DNA of 64,000 nt from Butyrivibrio sp. MB2005 (lineage in GTDB: Bacteria > Bacillota > Clostridia > Lachnospirales > Lachnospiraceae): contig NZ_AUJP01000005.1 of the NCBI RefSeq assembly GCF_000424285.1, positions 62,001-126,000 on the forward strand. Direction: 5' to 3'. Below the pieces are notes generated by a model. That model searched no databases. It worked only from the letters and a program-made list of their open reading frames with translations, and was not told the origin of the DNA. The translations under genes were made by a program, and so were the position numbers. This document shows, one piece after another, positions 16,740 through 25,611 of this stretch. Every line of letters starts with the position of its first letter. Within the stretch, counting starts at the first letter, position 1.

Positions 16740-18245
16740 TTACTCTTCTGCTAATGCCTTCTGCATTGCTTCATCCTGTTCCTGTCCGATCTCCTCAGGA
16801 GTCTTCTCAAGACCAAAGAGCTCGGTCATGCAGTTCTTATGAACTTCTGTTACAGATGCGGGCAGATACTGGTCATACCAAAGCTGTACGTTTGAAGCGT
16901 TGAAGAATACGTCTACAACAACCTTGTTACAAGGATCGTCGATACCCTGCTCAAAGCCCTTGATTGAAGGAATTGTTCCGTTTGCAACCTGTGTCTGGTT
17001 ATAAGTGTCATCGTTGTAGTACTGAGTTGCAAGTACATAGCAAGCATCAAGCATATCCTGGTCTACAGAACCATCTTCCTTGAAGCAGTTGAAGGAGAAT
17101 CCGTTACCGATAGCTGTTCCGATTTCAACGTTCTGAGGAACACCCTTAGCCTTAGCTTCTGCATCTTCAGGGAAACGGAATACGCCAACGTTCTCGTTGT
17201 ACCACTCTTCACTGTCTGCTCTGATACCGGAAACCTGCCATGAGCCGTGAAGCATCATTGCTGCAGAGCCATCATAAAGGAGTGCTCTATCCTGGTTATC
17301 ATCAGCTGTAAGAGAGTTCACACCATCCGGGAAGTACCCCTTCTTTACCCAATCCTGAATCTTTTCAGCTGCATAGATGAAAGCTTCACTTGTGAATGAT
17401 CCGCCATTTTCCTGTGTATAAGCTGCATCGAATTCAGCATTTCCTGAGTGACGGGCTACCAGGTACATGTAGTACATGGAACCTGTCCATTTGGAAGCGT
17501 TTGCAAGAGCGAAAGGAGTAATGCCGTTTTCTTTAAGCTTTGCGCAAACTTCTTCAAGTTCATCGATGGTTGTGGGAACTTCAAGACCAAGGTCAGCAAA
17601 GATTGTCTTGTTGTAGAATACGTCACATCCTGAAAGTCCGCCGAAAGGAATAGCCAACATCTTGCCATCATAGGTTGACTGTGCTACAGCTGCGTCGATG
17701 AAATCCGGATGATCGTATTTAGCATACATATCAGTGATATCGTTTACGAAACCTGACTTGTAGTACTCAGCCATAGGGCCGCCACCCCAGTGGATGTACA
17801 TGTTGGGAGCCTGGCCTGAACTCATTGCTACAACCAGCTGCTGTTTGTAGTTATCGTTCTGCTGGTGAACCTGGTTAACAGTGATGTTGGGATAATCAGC
17901 CATGAATCTCTGAACAGCTGCTTCCTGAGTGCTCTTTCCGGGATCTTCTGTAGCGATATCCCAAAGAGTGATCGTCATAGGTTCGGTTGTCAGTGTAGGC
18001 AGATTCTTACCATCAGTCTGTTTGCCTGATGCTGCATCTGTAGACTCGGTTGCTTCTGCTGCGTCTGTAGTCTCAGCTGCTTCAGTAGTCTCAGTGGCTT
18101 CAGTAGTATCTGCACTTTCGGTACTTTCAGTAGCTGCAGGCTCAGATTCTGTTGTAGCAGGTGCTGATGATCCACCGCCACAGCCGGCAATTGTTGTAAC
18201 AGCGAAAACTGTTGCAAACAAAGTAGCTAATAACTTTTTGCTCAT
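16740..18245 (-). CDS. Sugar ABC transporter solute-binding lipoprotein
   Basis: A 501-residue extracellular binding protein. The signal peptide ends in a lipobox (TIAGC), then a long acidic Thr/Glu/Ala linker (about 25-80) leads to a family-1 binding domain (ITLWDIATEDPG, FNKTIFADLGLEVPTTIDEL, MLHGSWQVSGI). It captures oligosaccharides and delivers them to the two permeases. The operon's GH120 and GH3 enzymes point to xylo-oligosaccharides. GGAGGGT precedes the ATG. Confidence 0.93.
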   Translation of the reverse strand: MSKKLLATLFATVFAVTTIAGCGGGSSAPATTESEPAATESTESADTTEATETTEAAETTDAAEATESTDAASGKQTDGKNLPTLTTEPMTITLWDIATEDPGKSTQEAAVQRFMADYPNITVNQVHQQNDNYKQQLVVAMSSGQAPNMYIHWGGGPMAEYYKSGFVNDITDMYAKYDHPDFIDAAVAQSTYDGKMLAIPFGGLSGCDVFYNKTIFADLGLEVPTTIDELEEVCAKLKENGITPFALANASKWTGSMYYMYLVARHSGNAEFDAAYTQENGGSFTSEAFIYAAEKIQDWVKKGYFPDGVNSLTADDNQDRALLYDGSAAMMLHGSWQVSGIRADSEEWYNENVGVFRFPEDAEAKAKGVPQNVEIGTAIGNGFSFNCFKEDGSVDQDMLDACYVLATQYYNDDTYNQTQVANGTIPSIKGFEQGIDDPCNKVVVDVFFNASNVQLWYDQYLPASVTEVHKNCMTELFGLEKTPEEIGQEQDEAMQKALAEE

Positions 18246-18374
18246 ACATAACCCTCCTTATGTTTTGCGCCGATATTTTCTGACAATTAGTCAGAAAATA
18301 TCATTTTTATAAAACATTTATCTGTTTCTTTATGAATAAACAATAAATTATACTGTTAATTATTGCTTGTAAAA

Positions 18375-18417
18375 AAATTGCTATCTAATATACAAAAATT
18401 GCTTTTTTATTATACAA
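18375..18417. promoter_or_regulatory. Tandem direct repeats, probable AraC-family operator
   Basis: Two units start AAATTGCT and end ATACAA, at 18375-18395 and 18396-18417. The period is 21-22 bp, or two helix turns. A further ATTGCT occurs at 18362. They lie between the binding-protein gene and the divergent AraC gene, the expected place for activator sites. Confidence 0.55.
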
Positions 18418-18496
18418 AACGACAACCATATTTAATTTATTCTTAATAAAAGGTGTACAAAATGCCATATTTTATACTTTTATCTGTTGTTATGTA

Positions 18497-18505
18497 TGTT
18501 ATAAT
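18497..18505 (+). promoter_or_regulatory. Extended -10 promoter of the AraC-type regulator
   Basis: TGTTATAAT fits the extended -10 pattern (TG, one base, TATAAT) with no good -35. Transcription would begin near 18512, inside the longest open frame. This supports the downstream ATG at 18627 as the start codon. Confidence 0.5.
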
Positions 18506-18626
18506 TGCTATCAAATATAAAGTTTTTGTTTATTATTTCTCGAAATATTTCGAAAATAATGGCAATTATGGACTTATTAGTTACCTGTCAAAAAATGCTA
18601 TTTTTCCAAATGTGGGGACTTGGAAT

Positions 18627-19595
18627 ATGAGAGTTAAATTTGATGGAGTAAAGGAAAGTGTTAAGCATAAGATAAACACAAGTCTTCGAATGTATATCAA
18701 TCAGGAGCACACGGATTATCCTCCTCACTGGCATACAGATATTGAGATAATCTGGATTAAAGAGTCTCCATACAAGGTTGTATGCGGAACTCAGACTTAT
18801 GATCTTGAAGAGGGCGATATTCTTTTAGTGTGCCCTGCTGTTTTGCATGAAATCTTCTCTCTTTCCTTTGGAACAAGAGTCTATATTCAGGCTGACTTTT
18901 CCAGGCTTTCGGTACTAAAAGAAATAGACAAGGCATTCAGACTTATGTCGCCTGCCCTTCATATAAAGAAAAGGAATTGTCCTGAGAATTTATATGCTCA
19001 GCTTTGCGACCATTTAGATGAGATAAAAGAACTGTATTTTGGCTCTGCTCCGCCTGTTCAGATGAGTGAAGGCCGCCTCGGTCATAGCCTCATGTCATTT
19101 ACAGAGCTCGATCCATATGGCGAGCTTGAGATCTATTCCATACTTATGCATTTTATTGTTCTTTGTGGCAAAAACATTGCGCTTTTCCAGGCACCTGAGG
19201 CTGCTTCGTCAGCTGCTGCATATAAAAACACTTTGTCCCTAAGTAATGTCTGTGCTTATCTTTCAGAGCATTTTACTGAGGATATATCTTTGGAGGATGT
19301 GGCAGCCTTCGCAGGATTCAGCAAATATCATTTTGAGAGGATTTTCTCAGATTATGCTGGTACTACCTTTTATCAATATTTGCAGCAGATGCGTATAAAC
19401 TATGCTCAAACGCTACTGTCTAATCCGGAGCTGTCAATTACGGATATCTCCTACCAGTCCGGTTTTGCAAGCAGTACAGCTTTTACAAGAGCATTCAGAA
19501 AAAGTACCGGATATCCTCCATCACAGTTCAGGATGCTAAATGAAGCTAAGCACCCGCTTCCTGCGAACCCAATGTTTGCAGATCTGAAAAAATGA
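18627..19595 (+). CDS. AraC-family regulator of the xylo-oligosaccharide operon
   Basis: From ATG 18627 the protein has 322 residues: a cupin-type sensor domain (HTDYPPHWHTDIEIIW, EEGDILLVCPAVLHE) and a C-terminal double HTH (FAGFSKYHFERIFSDYAGTTFYQYLQQMRI; DISYQSGFASSTAFTRAFRKSTGYPPSQFR). The frame is open back to 18453, but those 58 codons are membrane-like and poorly conserved in type, and an extended -10 lies inside them, so I prefer 18627. Divergent orientation from the ABC/GH operon makes it the likely activator. Confidence 0.88.
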   Translation: MRVKFDGVKESVKHKINTSLRMYINQEHTDYPPHWHTDIEIIWIKESPYKVVCGTQTYDLEEGDILLVCPAVLHEIFSLSFGTRVYIQADFSRLSVLKEIDKAFRLMSPALHIKKRNCPENLYAQLCDHLDEIKELYFGSAPPVQMSEGRLGHSLMSFTELDPYGELEIYSILMHFIVLCGKNIALFQAPEAASSAAAYKNTLSLSNVCAYLSEHFTEDISLEDVAAFAGFSKYHFERIFSDYAGTTFYQYLQQMRINYAQTLLSNPELSITDISYQSGFASSTAFTRAFRKSTGYPPSQFRMLNEAKHPLPANPMFADLKK

Positions 19596-19634
19596 AATAT
19601 ATTTCGTTTATCTTTTAATTTGAAAAAGACAATA

Positions 19635-19677
19635 AAAATCGCTTAGATGAGAGTGGAAGCATCTAAGCGATTTTTTT
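19635..19677. terminator. Strong bidirectional terminator
   Basis: AAAATCGCTTAGATG (19635-19649) and CATCTAAGCGATTTT (19660-19674) form a perfect 15-bp stem with T-run on plus and A-run giving T on minus. It separates the plus-strand regulator from the minus-strand FnIII gene. Confidence 0.85.
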
Positions 19678-19775
19678 ATATTGCGTCTGCAATATTATTT
19701 AATTTACTGAATTAAAACTATTTTATAGATATTACTATAGTGCATTTACTGATAGATTTAAAGTGCAATTTTTAA

Positions 19776-21068
19776 TCATTTTACCTTGATCTTTTTATAT
19801 GTGCTCCAGTTAGATATTACCTTATTTCCATCAACAAGCTTATAAGTACGAATACGAACAAAGTAGCTTTTTCCGGATTTAAGACCTTTTACTTTTTTGG
19901 ATGTGGTCTTTGATTTACCGATATTTACTATCTTTGCATTCTTTTTGAACTTCTTATCAGTTGCGTACTGAATCTCGTAGCCATTGATTCCTTTATTAAC
20001 CCTCTTCCACTTTAATGTGAAAGACTTTTTGCCTGCAGTAACCTTAGAAATCTTGGCATTCTTCTGCTTTTTATCAAGAGTTTCTTTATTCTGCTGTGCA
20101 GGTACTGCCTCGGTGTTAACCTGAGGTGTATTTTCTTTGGTAGGCTCAGTTACAGTTTTATCGTCTTTAGGATCAATTGGTTTATCATTTGTAGATTTTG
20201 AAATAACAAATGTAGCTTTTGAATAAAAGTATTCCGGATGTGAGCGCATTTCGTCAGGCAAAGCTTTTAATGACTTTTCACCCAGCTCTAATGTATATGT
20301 TCCCGATGTTCTGCTTGTTCCCAAAAGAATAACTGAAACGCCGTTAACATCTCCATCCTTATAAACCGGAAGTAACATAAAATCAAGATTTGAATCTTTA
20401 TCAATATCCATTGTTGGCGGTTCTTCTTCGGAATAATTAAAAATTATTGACTCATCATATACGCTGATCAAATATAAAAAATTTAAAAATCCATTATACT
20501 TGTCTTCTCCAACAATAGAAGTCTCTCCTGATGTAAAATCAATAGTAACATCTCCTAAATTGTATTTTTTTATATCAGGAACTAAGTTCGGAAGTGTTAC
20601 TGTTGCTGTAAATAAAAGTCCTTTATTATTATAACTTCGCTCTAGCTTCTCGGATTTAGTATCCCATTTAATTTTATTATCACAATCTAAAAAACTAATT
20701 TTAATAGGTACTTGAGAATTGTTATTTAATGCTCTTACATTAACAGAAAAAATATATTTTGTATTCGGTTGAAAAACATCATTAATTGCCAGGCTACTAC
20801 TGTTGCCTACTATGTACCAGTTCGCTTCCACTATCAAATCATAACCATTTTCAGTTTTAAAATAATGTTCTCCACAAAAGCCGACTTTCCCAACTTCATT
20901 AAAAGCAGAAGGTTGATGAAGCTGCATGTAAAGGATCCCCTTTTCTTCATAAGGATATACAATATCATCAGCTCGAGCATGGATTATACTTGATTGAAAT
21001 AAAATGAACAGCAGAAATAATGACAGTACAAAAGTTGGAATTTGTCTTGAATGACGTTTTTGATTCAT
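19776..21068 (-). CDS. Secreted fibronectin type III domain protein
   Basis: From ATG 21068 (GGGAGGG upstream) the 430 residues begin with a signal peptide (FVLSLFLLFILFQSS, cleavage near HARA). The first 280 residues are a beta-rich region that I do not recognise. A charged linker (Pro/Lys/Thr/Glu, about 290-340) precedes a C-terminal FnIII domain (KISKVTAGKKSFTLKWKR, GYEIQYATDKKF, YFVRIRTYK). It ends without LPxTG or SLH anchor, so it is probably released or held by charge. It follows the small membrane gene at 21143 and may share its promoter. Confidence 0.8.
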   Translation of the reverse strand: MNQKRHSRQIPTFVLSLFLLFILFQSSIIHARADDIVYPYEEKGILYMQLHQPSAFNEVGKVGFCGEHYFKTENGYDLIVEANWYIVGNSSSLAINDVFQPNTKYIFSVNVRALNNNSQVPIKISFLDCDNKIKWDTKSEKLERSYNNKGLLFTATVTLPNLVPDIKKYNLGDVTIDFTSGETSIVGEDKYNGFLNFLYLISVYDESIIFNYSEEEPPTMDIDKDSNLDFMLLPVYKDGDVNGVSVILLGTSRTSGTYTLELGEKSLKALPDEMRSHPEYFYSKATFVISKSTNDKPIDPKDDKTVTEPTKENTPQVNTEAVPAQQNKETLDKKQKNAKISKVTAGKKSFTLKWKRVNKGINGYEIQYATDKKFKKNAKIVNIGKSKTTSKKVKGLKSGKSYFVRIRTYKLVDGNKVISNWSTYKKIKVK

Positions 21069-21142
21069 AAAACAGCCCTCCCTCATAATAAAGGAACAAA
21101 AGTTACTGAATTAGAATAAAAGAACATATATAAATAAGAGTG

Positions 21143-21364
21143 TTACTCGACTATCATTGCTATAAAATTGGATAAATTCAAATCATCGGAAATGAATCCA
21201 CCATCCGAAATGGTAACAGTTTCATCATTTGTATTGCTGGCAAGATATGATTCTGAAGGGCTACTGGTTTTAGTAAAGAATGTCAGAAGTGGCAATATTG
21301 TAAGAGAAATAGTCAGAACCACTATTATGACTGTACGACGTAAGTAAAAAGTATTTTCATTCAT
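21143..21364 (-). CDS. Small membrane-anchored protein, unknown function
   Basis: 73 residues: short N-terminus, one strongly hydrophobic helix (about 11-30) and an outer Ser/Thr/Asp-rich tail ending in IAMIVE. GGGAGGGTGAG precedes the ATG. Located directly upstream of the FnIII gene in the same direction, it may be a partner, a decayed larger protein or a signalling peptide precursor. No family recognised. Confidence 0.5.
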   Translation of the reverse strand: MNENTFYLRRTVIIVVLTISLTILPLLTFFTKTSSPSESYLASNTNDETVTISDGGFISDDLNLSNFIAMIVE

Positions 21365-21440
21365 ATCTCACCCTCCCATCTATCTGGACTAATGTAAATA
21401 TCCAAATTGAATATAAAACTATTTAATCCGTGCAATGATT

Positions 21441-21512
21441 ATTATATAGAAAAAACACAAGAAAAAAATTACGGAAAATGAAAAGTTTCATTCATAATTC
21501 GTACTTGACAAG
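21441..21512 (-). promoter_or_regulatory. Promoter region with conserved 44-bp block, copy B
   Basis: The block at 21469-21512 is the second copy of the one at 10459-10502. On the minus strand a TATAAT-like -10 (21441-21446) lies 22 bp from the block edge, nearly the same spacing as in copy A. It should drive the 73-residue protein and perhaps the FnIII gene. Confidence 0.5.
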
Positions 21513-21590
21513 AATGTAATTTTGTGAAGCAAAGTGCTTGAGCGCTATTCAGAACTTGAATAAATAAGAATACATACAATAATAAACTAT

Positions 21591-22346
21591 TTATTGATCG
21601 ATTATTCCCAGTAAAAATGCAGCTACACCAAGAATCCAATGAACAATCCATACACCAAGAATGGTTTTTTGCTTATCATATAGAATTCCCAATAAACCGC
21701 CAAGAACTGCGGCTCCTATCATAAACCAGAAGCCATATTCTATATGAAAAATAGCAAAAATAATGGATGCATGTATTATTGAATAGGCAGATTTGTTCCT
21801 TATTGCAATTCGTTTGAGATTTGATTGAAGAACGCTTCTGGCGATGAATTCCTGAATAAATGCAGTAAATAAATAAAAGACCTGATATAAATTAAATCTT
21901 CTGATATCGAAAAAACCATGTTCTGTCTGAAACAGATTTGGATCATATAGCTGTGCAACATATTTGACAATACATAATAAACCAAATGATAATGCACTGA
22001 TTATAAGCGCAGACTTTATTATCTTCTTAGGATTATCAGTCCACAGACCTATATCACTCCATGTAAAACTTGTGTGCTTAAGTGCAAGAAAAAACAAGAA
22101 TAATCCAAGAGCATCTTCTGCCTGGACCATAAAAGCAATTGAAAAGGGCCTGCCGGTAGAATCCCAAAAGGCATAAAATAGTACCCATGCACCAATTCCG
22201 ACCATTAAAATAGCAAGCATGGAAGAAGAATCATGAAACTTCTGCTCCATTTTCCTGGCGTATGCAACGGGATCTGAAGTATCATCTTTAATCTTGTGTA
22301 GCTCAGTTAATTTTATGCGCTCATGCTTTTTATGTTCATTTTCCAT
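21591..22346 (-). CDS. CPBP-like intramembrane protease homologue with altered motif
   Basis: 251 residues: a basic, His-rich N-terminus (about 1-45), then about eight membrane helices. The CPBP motifs are present but changed: QEFIAR replaces the usual EExxxR, so the first Glu is Gln, while FHIEYGFW and the late VHWILG keep the histidines. Loss of the first Glu may make it a non-proteolytic relative. Its start overlaps the MATE gene end by 11 nt, so they are coupled. Confidence 0.8.
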   Translation of the reverse strand: MENEHKKHERIKLTELHKIKDDTSDPVAYARKMEQKFHDSSSMLAILMVGIGAWVLFYAFWDSTGRPFSIAFMVQAEDALGLFLFFLALKHTSFTWSDIGLWTDNPKKIIKSALIISALSFGLLCIVKYVAQLYDPNLFQTEHGFFDIRRFNLYQVFYLFTAFIQEFIARSVLQSNLKRIAIRNKSAYSIIHASIIFAIFHIEYGFWFMIGAAVLGGLLGILYDKQKTILGVWIVHWILGVAAFLLGIIDQ

Positions 22347-23676
22347 AAGTTCTGATATCCTTCAGCAGGCTGTTACTAAAGATGAAAAAGGCAACTACTG
22401 TAGTAAGTATATCGGATATTACCTGTGCTGAAATTACACCATTAACTCCCATAAGCTTCGATGCGATTAAGATTACAGGCAGGTAAACAATACCTTGTCT
22501 GCATGCTGATAAAATAAATGCACTAAGGGCCTTTCCAGTGGACTGGAATGCACAAATAAATATGAGGCAGACTCCAACAAGCGGCATTCCCAGAAGCTGT
22601 AATCTTAGCATTTTAGCGCCAAGTGAAATTAGTTCAGAATCACTTAAGAACCTTGATACAATAGGGTTCGCCAACAAGGAAAGAACTATTGTAAAGAATA
22701 GTCCCGATCCGCCTGTAACAGCAATACCGAAACGTAAAGTTTTTTTCAGCCTGTCCATATTCTTAGCACCATAATTGTATCCAATAATAGGCTGTCCGCC
22801 AAAGGCAAGTCCTACAAGAACAAGAAGTGCGATATTCACAATTTTAAGTACGATACCCATTACAGCTATATTCTCATTACCATAGGGCATAAGGAATCTG
22901 TTGGTAAGCGTAATTCCAATCGTCTGCATAAGGTTTGATATACTTGAAGGTAGACCTATAACAAGTATTTCAGATAATGATGCGAATTCAGGAACAAATC
23001 CCTTAAGTGATAGGGACAATATTTTACTCTTTTTAAGAATATAAATAACAAAGAACGTACATGTAGATATATATCCGATTACCGTAGCCATGGCTGCTCC
23101 GGCAGCTCCAAAGCCTAAGGTAAAGATGAATATGGGGTCCAGTAAAATGTTTATAACGGTTCCGATGATAGAACCTATCATTGATGCCATTGATGCACCC
23201 TCTGCCCTTAGAAGGTTAGTGGGTACAAGCGAGAAAATAACAAAAGTGGAACCAAGAATAAGCCATCTGTAGTACTGCTCTGCATATACGTATGTCTGCT
23301 GTGTCGCTCCAAGGATATTTAATATAGGACTTCTGAATACAAGCATAATAACAGTAAATATAATTCCAGTAATGATAGCTGTATAAAAACAGAAGGTACT
23401 CTTTTTCTTAGCTTCATCTTCTTTTCTTGCACCGAGAAGTCTTGAGATAACAGAGCTTCCACCGATTCCAAATATATCACCGATAGCCAAAAGAAGTGTA
23501 AATAAAGGTGCACAAATAGAAATACCTGCAATTAGGTCCGTATTTCCCGTTAACGCTATAAAATATGTATCTACAAGATTATATACAAGCGTAACGATCA
23601 TACCCATAACTACAGGCATCGCCATTTTCATATATGCTTTTGGAATAGGTGCTTTTTCAAATAATTCATTCTGCAT
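22336..23676 (-). CDS. MATE-family efflux transporter
   Basis: A 446-residue, 12-helix multidrug/Na+ or H+ antiporter with two homologous halves. Typical MATE segments are MAMPVVMGMIVTLVYNLVDT at the start, GGSSVISRLLGARKEDEAKK, and GLAFGGQPIIGYNYGAKN at the start of the second half. It is third in a kinase-like/YfbR-like/MATE/CPBP operon. The substrate cannot be inferred. Confidence 0.93.
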   Translation of the reverse strand: MQNELFEKAPIPKAYMKMAMPVVMGMIVTLVYNLVDTYFIALTGNTDLIAGISICAPLFTLLLAIGDIFGIGGSSVISRLLGARKEDEAKKKSTFCFYTAIITGIIFTVIMLVFRSPILNILGATQQTYVYAEQYYRWLILGSTFVIFSLVPTNLLRAEGASMASMIGSIIGTVINILLDPIFIFTLGFGAAGAAMATVIGYISTCTFFVIYILKKSKILSLSLKGFVPEFASLSEILVIGLPSSISNLMQTIGITLTNRFLMPYGNENIAVMGIVLKIVNIALLVLVGLAFGGQPIIGYNYGAKNMDRLKKTLRFGIAVTGGSGLFFTIVLSLLANPIVSRFLSDSELISLGAKMLRLQLLGMPLVGVCLIFICAFQSTGKALSAFILSACRQGIVYLPVILIASKLMGVNGVISAQVISDILTTVVAFFIFSNSLLKDIRTYGK

Positions 23677-23685
23677 AACAAATAA

Positions 23686-24279
23686 CTATGAGAGTTCGTC
23701 AAGAGTCTTACCGTATGGCTCAAGGAAATCATTCATGAAGTCTTCAACCTCCGGTAAATCCTTTTTGAGTTTATTTATAGACTTTAACGTACTCTTCTCT
23801 GCCGTTCTGAACTCACTGTTGCCGGCATTCTTCTCCTCTATACATTTTATGAGTGCTGAAAGTTTATCAGCAGCCTTCACAAGCCTTCGCATGTACTCTT
23901 CGTCCTCACCGTCCTGAGCTTTGAAAATCTCTTCGAAAGCAGGCTGTAAGTCTTCCGGAAGTTTGTGTAAAAGTGAAATATCAGCAATTGCCTCAACTTG
24001 TTTGTAGGCACGCTTTATCTCCTCATTATAATACTTCACCGGAGTCGGCATGTCACCGGTAATTATCTCAGATGCATCATGATAAAGCCCTATAAGGGCA
24101 GCCTTTTCTGCATTAAGACTCTTTCCGTATCTGACATTTCCAATAATACAAAGCGCATGAGCAATCATCGCAACCTCAAGAGAATGCTCACAGAGATTCT
24201 CCTGTCTGGAGTTACGCATAAGTGCCCAGCGCTCGATATATTTCATTCTTGATATAGTTGCAAAGAAATTATAAGCCAT
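23686..24279 (-). CDS. HD-domain 5'-deoxynucleotidase (YfbR type)
   Basis: 197 residues with the YfbR signature RWALMRNSRQENLCEHSLEVA and the metal-binding YHDASEIITGD. YfbR removes the phosphate from deoxynucleoside 5'-monophosphates. The Arg-Trp pair needed for deoxyribose selection is present. It lies 5 nt downstream of the cytidylate-kinase-like gene, which suggests a nucleotide salvage pair, and 9 nt ahead of MATE. Confidence 0.88.
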   Translation of the reverse strand: MAYNFFATISRMKYIERWALMRNSRQENLCEHSLEVAMIAHALCIIGNVRYGKSLNAEKAALIGLYHDASEIITGDMPTPVKYYNEEIKRAYKQVEAIADISLLHKLPEDLQPAFEEIFKAQDGEDEEYMRRLVKAADKLSALIKCIEEKNAGNSEFRTAEKSTLKSINKLKKDLPEVEDFMNDFLEPYGKTLDELS

Positions 24280-24284
24280 GATGT

Positions 24285-24914
24285 TTAGTCGTTATTCTCG
24301 AAATCCTCTACAAATTGTGTGATAAGCTTAACAGTGCCATCTATTCCAAGGCAACTGCTGTTAATTGTAAGATCATAAGTATCAGATCTGCCCCATTTCT
24401 TTGATGAATAGTAATTATAGTAGCTCTGTCTCTGCTTATCCTTCTTAAGAATCATCTCTAAGGCCTTGTCCCTGGTAGTGATATCAGGATATCTGCTCAT
24501 AACACGCTCTATCTTATCTTCTTCATCAGCATGGATAAATATATTTACTACATTTTTATAATCAGCCAATGCATAATCAGCACATCGACCAACAATTACG
24601 CATGGACCTTCATCAGCAATTTTCTTGATAGTATCAAACTGAGCAAGAAAAATCTTGTGACTGATAGGCATGTCAACAAAGCTTGATGAATTATAACCAA
24701 ATGAATAGGTATCCATTACGAGATTATAAAGGAAAGAAGTTGTGGGACGCTCATCATGATCCTGAATCATCTCCTGAGCAAATCCACTTTCTTTTGCGGC
24801 CCTGGTAAGAAGTTCTTTGTCATAAAACTTAATGCCAAAATACTCAGCAACCTTCACGCCAATTTCTCTTCCGCCTGAACCAAATTGTCTGCCTATTGTA
24901 ATAATTGTATTCAT
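24285..24914 (-). CDS. Cytidylate kinase-like protein
   Basis: 209 residues of the cytidylate kinase-like family common in Clostridia. The P-loop variant GRQFGSGGREIG is at residue 8, FYDKELLTRAA follows, and the lid region has DKQRQSYYNYYSSKKWG. It should phosphorylate a nucleoside monophosphate, but these proteins differ from the main Cmk and have no established substrate. First gene of its operon. Confidence 0.85.
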   Translation of the reverse strand: MNTIITIGRQFGSGGREIGVKVAEYFGIKFYDKELLTRAAKESGFAQEMIQDHDERPTTSFLYNLVMDTYSFGYNSSSFVDMPISHKIFLAQFDTIKKIADEGPCVIVGRCADYALADYKNVVNIFIHADEEDKIERVMSRYPDITTRDKALEMILKKDKQRQSYYNYYSSKKWGRSDTYDLTINSSCLGIDGTVKLITQFVEDFENND

Positions 24915-25038
24915 AACAGAACCTCCACTTCGAATGGTCTTTTAATAATACAATTATAACATATTTGAGTTTACAAAATGGATATTTTTATGCTATATAG
25001 CAACAATTATTTTAAATTGTAGTAATACTAGTTAAATT

Positions 25039-25467
25039 TCACTTCACTTCATCCGAATAGTAAGGAACTATTATATTAGTGCCGGCTGTAAGCTTGGCAT
25101 CAGTAGATATTTTGTTGATCTTAGCAATATCATTAACCAGAGTCTGTGCTTTTCTGTAGTGAATAGAATCAAGATTGTCATTGGCAATACTCCATACAGA
25201 ATCTCCGGCTGTTACTGATACAGTCTTATAATAAATGTGCTGTGTATGTGACTCATCAGCACTTGCATCAGAGAAGAATGAAAATGATAAGAACATTCCA
25301 AGGAAGATAATGATTGCTGTCATTACTACAAATATAATGATTCTACGGCGAAGCTGTCTCTCTCGTCTCTTCCTGTTATTGAGAGATCTGATACGGCTCT
25401 GTTCGATGATGTCGTAATTGCTGTATGTTCTGTTTGTTCCGTTTACTGTACCGACTGCACTGCTCAT
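25039..25467 (-). CDS. YneA-like LysM protein, probable SOS cell-division inhibitor
   Basis: 142 residues: a hydrophilic, Arg-rich N-terminus, one membrane helix (about 45-65) and a C-terminal LysM domain (VSVTAGDSVWSIANDN, INKISTDAKLTAGTNIIVPY) facing the wall. The layout and its position divergent from lexA are those of Bacillus YneA, which stops division during DNA damage. Three LexA-box-like sites lie just upstream. The N-terminal extension is longer than in Bacillus. Confidence 0.75.
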   Translation of the reverse strand: MSSAVGTVNGTNRTYSNYDIIEQSRIRSLNNRKRRERQLRRRIIIFVVMTAIIIFLGMFLSFSFFSDASADESHTQHIYYKTVSVTAGDSVWSIANDNLDSIHYRKAQTLVNDIAKINKISTDAKLTAGTNIIVPYYSDEVK

Positions 25468-25485
25468 TTCATACCCTCCATTATT

Positions 25486-25540
25486 CGAACAAATGTTGCG
25501 AACAACTGTTCTTTAAAATAATATATCGAACATATATTCA
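25486..25540 (-). promoter_or_regulatory. Three LexA-box-like sites upstream of the yneA-like gene
   Basis: CGAACAAATGTTGC (25486-25499), CGAACAACTGTTCT (25499-25512) and CGAACATATATTCA (25527-25540) resemble the Gram-positive LexA consensus CGAACrnryGTTyG, each with two changes or so. A weaker half-site lies at 25559-25570. Spacing is one to two helix turns. Confidence 0.75.
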
Positions 25541-25611
25541 TTTGTCAACAGGAAATTCGCACATTTGTTCTTTTTGAAATCTTAAAGAAATCATTCGTTT
25601 CAGTTCATATT

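Noticed and set aside
18453-18626. N-terminal 58-residue extension of the AraC regulator
   Set aside because: Contains an extended -10 promoter, reads like membrane sequence and lacks a ribosome site; the ATG at 18627 fits the family start.
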